Shown here in pieces: positions 63,362 to 64,000 of a stretch of 64,000 bases of DNA. Position 1 is the stretch's first letter. The number at the start of each line of letters is the position of its first letter. The translations under genes and the position numbers were made by a program. Source of the DNA: Peptococcaceae bacterium BRH_c4b (GTDB lineage: Bacteria > Bacillota > Desulfotomaculia > Desulfotomaculales > Desulfocucumaceae); NCBI GenBank assembly GCA_000961595.1, contig LADO01000051.1:50658-114657 (forward strand). Direction: 5' to 3'. The notes beneath the pieces were generated by a model. It worked only from the letters and a program-made list of their open reading frames with translations. It searched no databases and was not told the origin of the DNA.

Positions 63362-64000
63362 TTACATTGGTTTGTTCTTATGAGCATCGTTAGCGGCTAT
63401 CGCACCACAGGTCATTGACATAACTGTCATTGTTCCCCAGATGTATCCGCCTTTTCCAAAGTAACCTCCGGATACCTCTCCCGCGGCATAAAGTCTCGGA
63501 ATTACATAGCCGTCCCAATCCAGAACTCTGTTTGAAGTATCTATTCTTACGCCGCCTTTAAAGGAGGTTGTGGAGGGCTTGCATTCCATACCATAGAAGG
63601 GACCCTTTTCAACGGTAATAGGACTTCCAAAGTTTCCATCGAGAGTTGTTCTTCCACATTCAGTGTCTTTTCCGGCAGCGGCCATCTTATTATAATTGTC
63701 CATTGTTGCCTTGAGAGCTTCGGGATCCAGCTTAAGTTCTTTGGCCAGTCCTTCAATGGTGTCTGCTTTGAACTCCTTATGTCTGAGCCAGGTGGGGAAA
63801 TCTTTTTTAGCTCTTGATCTTATAGCATCATCATAAATGATGTAGTAAATGCCGTCTTGTTGTTTCGCACCTGCATCTCCCAGATATCCGTACCAGGTGT
63901 CTTCGCGAATAAATCTCTGAGAACTCTTGTTTACAACTACACCACCGAGGTATTGAATGGAGGTGTCGGCCAGAGTATGAATACATGTAGGCAGAGAGCA
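63362..64000 (-). CDS. Fumarate-reductase-like FAD flavoprotein, C-terminal part (partial)
   Basis: The frame is open to the right edge, giving the last ~212 residues; the FAD-binding N-terminus lies outside. Visible are INKSSQRF-like VNKSSQRFIREDTWYGYL, PFYGMECKPSTTSFKGGVRI, IPRLYAAGEVSGGYFGKGGY and the final glycine/serine FAD contact region. This is the FCC3/urocanate-reductase type of flavoprotein reducing C=C bonds of acids or acyl-CoA analogues. Its last 105 codons are duplicated at 48432-48756. Confidence 0.85.
   Translation of the reverse strand, partial: CSLPTCIHTLADTSIQYLGGVVVNKSSQRFIREDTWYGYLGDAGAKQQDGIYYIIYDDAIRSRAKKDFPTWLRHKEFKADTIEGLAKELKLDPEALKATMDNYNKMAAAGKDTECGRTTLDGNFGSPITVEKGPFYGMECKPSTTSFKGGVRIDTSNRVLDWDGYVIPRLYAAGEVSGGYFGKGGYIWGTMTVMSMTCGAIAANDAHKNKPM

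Overview
The window looks like chromosome of an anaerobic, spore-forming member of the Bacillota, most like the Desulfotomaculum/Pelotomaculum group (inference). Support comes from a SleB-type spore-cortex hydrolase, an S-layer (SLH) anchored protein, a multidomain [FeFe] hydrogenase, type 2 isopentenyl-diphosphate isomerase, a sigma-54 activator with CBS and PAS sensing domains, and a large set of acyl-CoA genes. No rRNA, CRISPR array or complete mobile element is visible.

Region 1 (0-11 kb): the end of a hydantoinase B/oxoprolinase gene, then a structured remnant resembling a TnpB right end. From 1.2 to 9.2 kb lies an AT-rich, minus-strand island of defence-type genes: an Abi-alpha-like DUF4393 protein, a frameshifted P-loop NTPase, an unknown overlapping gene pair with a zinc ribbon, and a two-gene unit of a DUF4297-like nuclease plus HerA-type ATPase. 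A relict of the 3' end of the gene at 9921-10541 sits at 1208-1258, so the island is bracketed by diverged direct repeats. A tRNA-Pro 3' fragment lies inside the right flank. A complete tRNA-Ala(CGC) with terminator follows.

Region 2 (11-27.6 kb): ordinary core genes with intact frames. These are fni, an SLH phosphodiester-glycosidase protein, a DUF2148 Fe-S protein, a FapA-like DUF342 protein, the [FeFe] hydrogenase, a GH15 glucoamylase-like enzyme, SleB, a Nudix hydrolase and HflX. Features of note are a 64-bp tandem array just before the hydrogenase, two copies of a palindromic ~90-bp repeat, and two very small membrane-protein genes.

Region 3 (27.6-48.8 kb): a catabolic acyl-CoA region in visible decay. 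Intact genes are a thiamine-diphosphate (TPP) enzyme, a DUF35 zinc-ribbon protein, an SDR, an Fe-S flavoprotein, a BcrB/HgdB-type dehydratase subunit, both subunits of a B12-dependent acyl-CoA mutase with an isobutyryl-CoA-mutase signature, a crotonase, an MBL hydrolase and an MFS transporter. Between them are at least a dozen truncated or frameshifted genes: acyl-CoA dehydrogenases, 4-hydroxybutyryl-CoA dehydratase, larC, SDRs, thiolase, crotonases, etfB/etfA, Zn-alcohol dehydrogenase, an old-yellow-enzyme C-terminus and a fumarate-reductase flavoprotein. Two IS4-type transposase remnants each abut a truncated crotonase.

Region 4 (49-64 kb): a soluble chemoreceptor-like protein, then a CBS-PAS-AAA-Fis sigma-54 activator, then a minus-strand operon starting at 61.57 kb. 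Its order is acyl-CoA ligase, SDR, 3-hydroxyacyl-CoA dehydrogenase, crotonase, acyl-CoA dehydrogenase, thiolase, truncated MaoC and internally deleted cyclopropane synthase. This is a complete beta-oxidation set. A -24/-12 promoter (61628-61643) and a perfect 13-bp inverted repeat upstream (61695-61767) suggest control by the nearby activator. The window ends with an alpha/beta hydrolase, a small ferredoxin-like ORF and the C-terminal part of a fumarate-reductase-like flavoprotein, whose 3' end is duplicated at 48.4-48.8 kb.
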